The notes below the pieces were generated by a model. That model saw only the letters and a program-made list of their open reading frames with translations, was not told the origin of the DNA and did no database searches. Positions 63,886 to 64,000 of a stretch of 64,000 nucleotides of DNA are shown here, one piece after another; positions within the stretch are counted from its first letter, which is position 1, and each line of letters begins with the position of its first letter. A program made the translations under genes and the position numbers. The DNA lies in contig NZ_KQ483358.1 of the NCBI RefSeq assembly GCF_001432305.1, forward strand, positions 2,291,812 to 2,355,811, in the 5' to 3' direction. Source of the DNA: Curvibacter sp. PAE-UM. GTDB lineage: Bacteria > Pseudomonadota > Gammaproteobacteria > Burkholderiales > Burkholderiaceae_C.

Positions 63886-64000
63886 ATGGATGCTGAACGC
63901 CGCTTTGGCGGTCTGACCCGCCTCTATGGCGTGGCCGGCGCCCAGCGTATCCGTGCGGCCCACGTGGCCGTGGTGGGTGTCGGCGGGGGCGGCTCCCGGG
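63886..64000 (+). CDS. tcdA: tRNA threonylcarbamoyladenosine dehydratase TcdA/CsdL, N-terminal fragment
   Basis: The first 38 codons of a ubiquitin-activating-type (E1-like) protein. RRFGGLTRLYGVAGAQRIRAAHVAVVGVGGGGSR contains the dinucleotide-fold motif VGVGGGGSR expected at the start of TcdA, which makes cyclic t6A at tRNA position 37. The rest is beyond the window edge. The start is ATG at 63886, though an in-frame GTG at 63871 directly after the transporter stop could add five residues. Confidence 0.8.
   Translation, partial: MDAERRFGGLTRLYGVAGAQRIRAAHVAVVGVGGGGSR

Overview
This 64 kb window is a high-GC chromosomal segment of a betaproteobacterium, most likely family Comamonadaceae (Rhodoferax/Polaromonas/Hydrogenophaga-like). 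The assignment rests on the gene order der-hfq-hflX-hflK-hflC-DUF2065-hisZ-purA, the protein sequences, and several intergenic repeat types that I recall from that family. I could not check it by search. Nearly all DNA is coding, operons are tight with 1-8 nt stop/start overlaps, and no rRNA, tRNA, CRISPR array, transposase or prophage was found.

Layout. 1-7.9 kb: translation/RNA and membrane quality control (der, hfq, hflX, hflKC), then hisZ, purA and a phosphoribosyltransferase. 8-13.4 kb: metC, a DUF2189 membrane protein, a NodIJ-type ABC exporter, DUF3147 and two small unknowns. 13.4-17.6 kb: mnmH and tesA divergent from a YbbA-type ATPase, a low-GC trypsin-like protease gene, and rlmB. 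17.6-22.9 kb: two small coiled-coil proteins, a PhoD-type phosphatase, a DUF481 outer-membrane protein, and the leftward end of an mfd operon (mfd, CbiM-like membrane protein, serB, TlpA-like thioredoxin). 26.4-33.5 kb: ispDF, an OmpR/EnvZ-type two-component system, a SIMPL-domain protein, and a Ser/Thr kinase-HDOD-GAF fusion. 33.5-38.6 kb: 3-hydroxybutyrate dehydrogenase, an alpha/beta hydrolase and relA, bracketed by two inverted copies of a structured repeat of about 520 bp. 38.6-41.4 kb: a TIR-like protein with a hexanucleotide-encoded Pro-rich linker, and a DUF853 HerA-like ATPase. 41.7-49.2 kb: a YebC-family protein, purD, an acyltransferase, hemF, nadD, rsfS, rlmH, maf and rng. 49.3-60.1 kb: a lipopolysaccharide/surface-glycan locus (glycosyltransferases, O-antigen-ligase-like protein, methyltransferase, polysaccharide deacetylase, msbA). 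60.1-64 kb: tolB-pal-cpoB, a YeeE/YedE transporter and the start of tcdA.

The most unusual content is not in the housekeeping genes. (1) A predicted TIR-like (PF10137-type) effector carries 29 tandem hexamers in its linker. (2) Two structured elements of about 272 bp share one architecture but have different terminal inverted repeats. (3) Two 142-bp palindromic repeats each begin at the first base after a stop codon. (4) The inverted repeats of about 520 bp flanking the relA segment differ by paired, structure-preserving changes. (5) A lone trypsin-like protease gene of foreign composition. (6) A kinase-HDOD-GAF fusion.
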